Shown here: positions 63,736-64,000 of the stretch, piece after piece
Layout: each line of letters opens with the position of its first letter
Numbering within the stretch: the first letter of the stretch is position 1
Source of the DNA: Iodobacter fluviatilis
GTDB lineage: Bacteria > Pseudomonadota > Gammaproteobacteria > Burkholderiales > Chitinibacteraceae
Direction of reading: 5' to 3'
Assembly: GCF_004194535.1 (NCBI RefSeq)
Contig: NZ_CP025781.1
Coordinates: forward strand, 1,984,001-2,048,000
Length of the DNA stretch: 64,000 nucleotides
Notes under the pieces: model-generated
What the model saw: the letters and a program-made list of their open reading frames with translations, nothing else
What the model was told of the DNA's origin: nothing
Databases searched by the model: none
Made by a program: the position numbers and the translations under genes

Positions 63736-63792
63736 GGCATCAAATTTTTATACCAGTGTCTTATCTGGGTTCAGCGTGACAGTGATCTGGCA
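63736..63792 (-). repeat. Decayed duplicate of the hisB 5' coding region
   Basis: Read on the minus strand this gives CQITVTLNPDKTLV, a stop, then KFDA, against [18 protein letters not shown] in HisB (about residues 14-31). By hand, 36 of 56 bases at 63737-63792 match 63605-63660 without gaps. It looks like a partial tandem duplication that has decayed. Confidence 0.5.
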
Positions 63793-63862
63793 CCGGTTTG
63801 ATTTTTGATCAAATGGCGATTTTCATCTCAATTGTCTACGAGAACGGTGCCGCCGTGAAGCC

Positions 63863-64000
63863 TTAGCGTTGACGTAAAGCAGCGGCAATGCCTTTTTTTG
63901 CCCAAATCACTATTTCCTCTTGTTCTTCAAGGGCGGAGTTTGGAAGCGGGTAGTAAGCCATCCCTTGCACACTCATCAATCTTTCAAACGATATTCCGCT
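63863..64000 (-). CDS. C-terminal part of an unidentified gene (cut by right edge)
   Basis: Frame open from the right edge to TAA 63863-63865: 45 codons (YYPLPNSALEEQEEIVIWAKKG, ending in LRQR). Codon use looks protein-like and the frame has no stop. An internal ATG would give only 37 residues, so the start probably lies outside. No family recognised. Confidence 0.5.
   Translation of the reverse strand, partial: SGISFERLMSVQGMAYYPLPNSALEEQEEIVIWAKKGIAAALRQR

Noticed and set aside
1-64000. tRNA, rRNA or insertion sequences with transposase
   Set aside because: None recognised on either strand; only the 168-bp inverted-repeat element looks mobile.

Overview
The window looks like chromosomal DNA of a Gram-negative betaproteobacterium, most likely of the Neisseriales (Chromobacteriaceae / Iodobacter / Chitinibacter type). 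That assignment is inferred from gene content and arrangement (hemC-hemD-hemX-hemY, a his-hinT-tat-PglL cluster, an ABC-type capsule exporter, a Lap adhesin system); no rRNA or tRNA gene is present to prove it. Nearly all the DNA is coding, in long operons.

Region 1 (1-10,000, minus strand) is a group 2/3 capsule locus. kpsM, kpsT, kpsE and kpsD are tightly coupled and followed by a sulfotransferase-like coiled-coil protein, a two-domain methyltransferase-like coiled-coil protein, a broken DUF1796-type gene, and the first 192 codons of a glycosyltransferase cut by the left edge. That glycosyltransferase strongly resembles the chondroitin/hyaluronan polymerases KfoC and PmHAS, so the capsule may be a glycosaminoglycan. 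The left end is visibly AT-rich.

Region 2 (10,000-26,500) is mostly housekeeping: yggX, ppk1, sixA, a 168-bp inverted-repeat element, the haem genes hemC/hemD/hemX/hemY, a FimV-like protein, polA, a DUF2782 protein, thrB and an FAD-linked oxidase.

Region 3 (26,500-44,000) is a complete c-di-GMP-controlled adhesin system: type I secretion ATPase and adaptor (lapB/lapC-like), a LuxR-type regulator, a 2,724-residue LapA-like RTX adhesin, LapD, LapG, and a TolC-type outer-membrane protein with an extra NTF2-like domain. The adhesin has a retention module with a TAAG site, three 108-residue and eleven 118-residue tandem repeats, vWFA, PA14 and RTX domains.

Region 4 (44,000-55,200) starts with a chemoreceptor-tip protein translationally coupled to a di-iron (ODP-like) protein, a likely oxygen/iron sensing pair. 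Then come a parvulin, the molybdenum-cofactor genes (frameshifted moaA, mobB, moeA, moaD, moaE and a mobA-moaC fusion) with a beta-carbonic anhydrase, an alpha/beta hydrolase, SirB2, an rRNA pseudouridine synthase, an MliC-type lysozyme inhibitor and tlyA.

Region 5 (55,300-64,000, minus strand) runs hisB, a small exported protein, hisH, a small membrane protein, hisA, a hypothetical gene, hisF, hisI, hisE, hinT, tatA, tatB, tatC and a PglL-type O-oligosaccharyltransferase. A decayed hisB-like fragment lies just upstream of hisB, and a partial unidentified gene is cut by the right edge.

Three frame disruptions (two in the DUF1796 gene, one in moaA) lie at G/C homopolymers. They could be sequencing indels, phase-variable tracts or real mutations.
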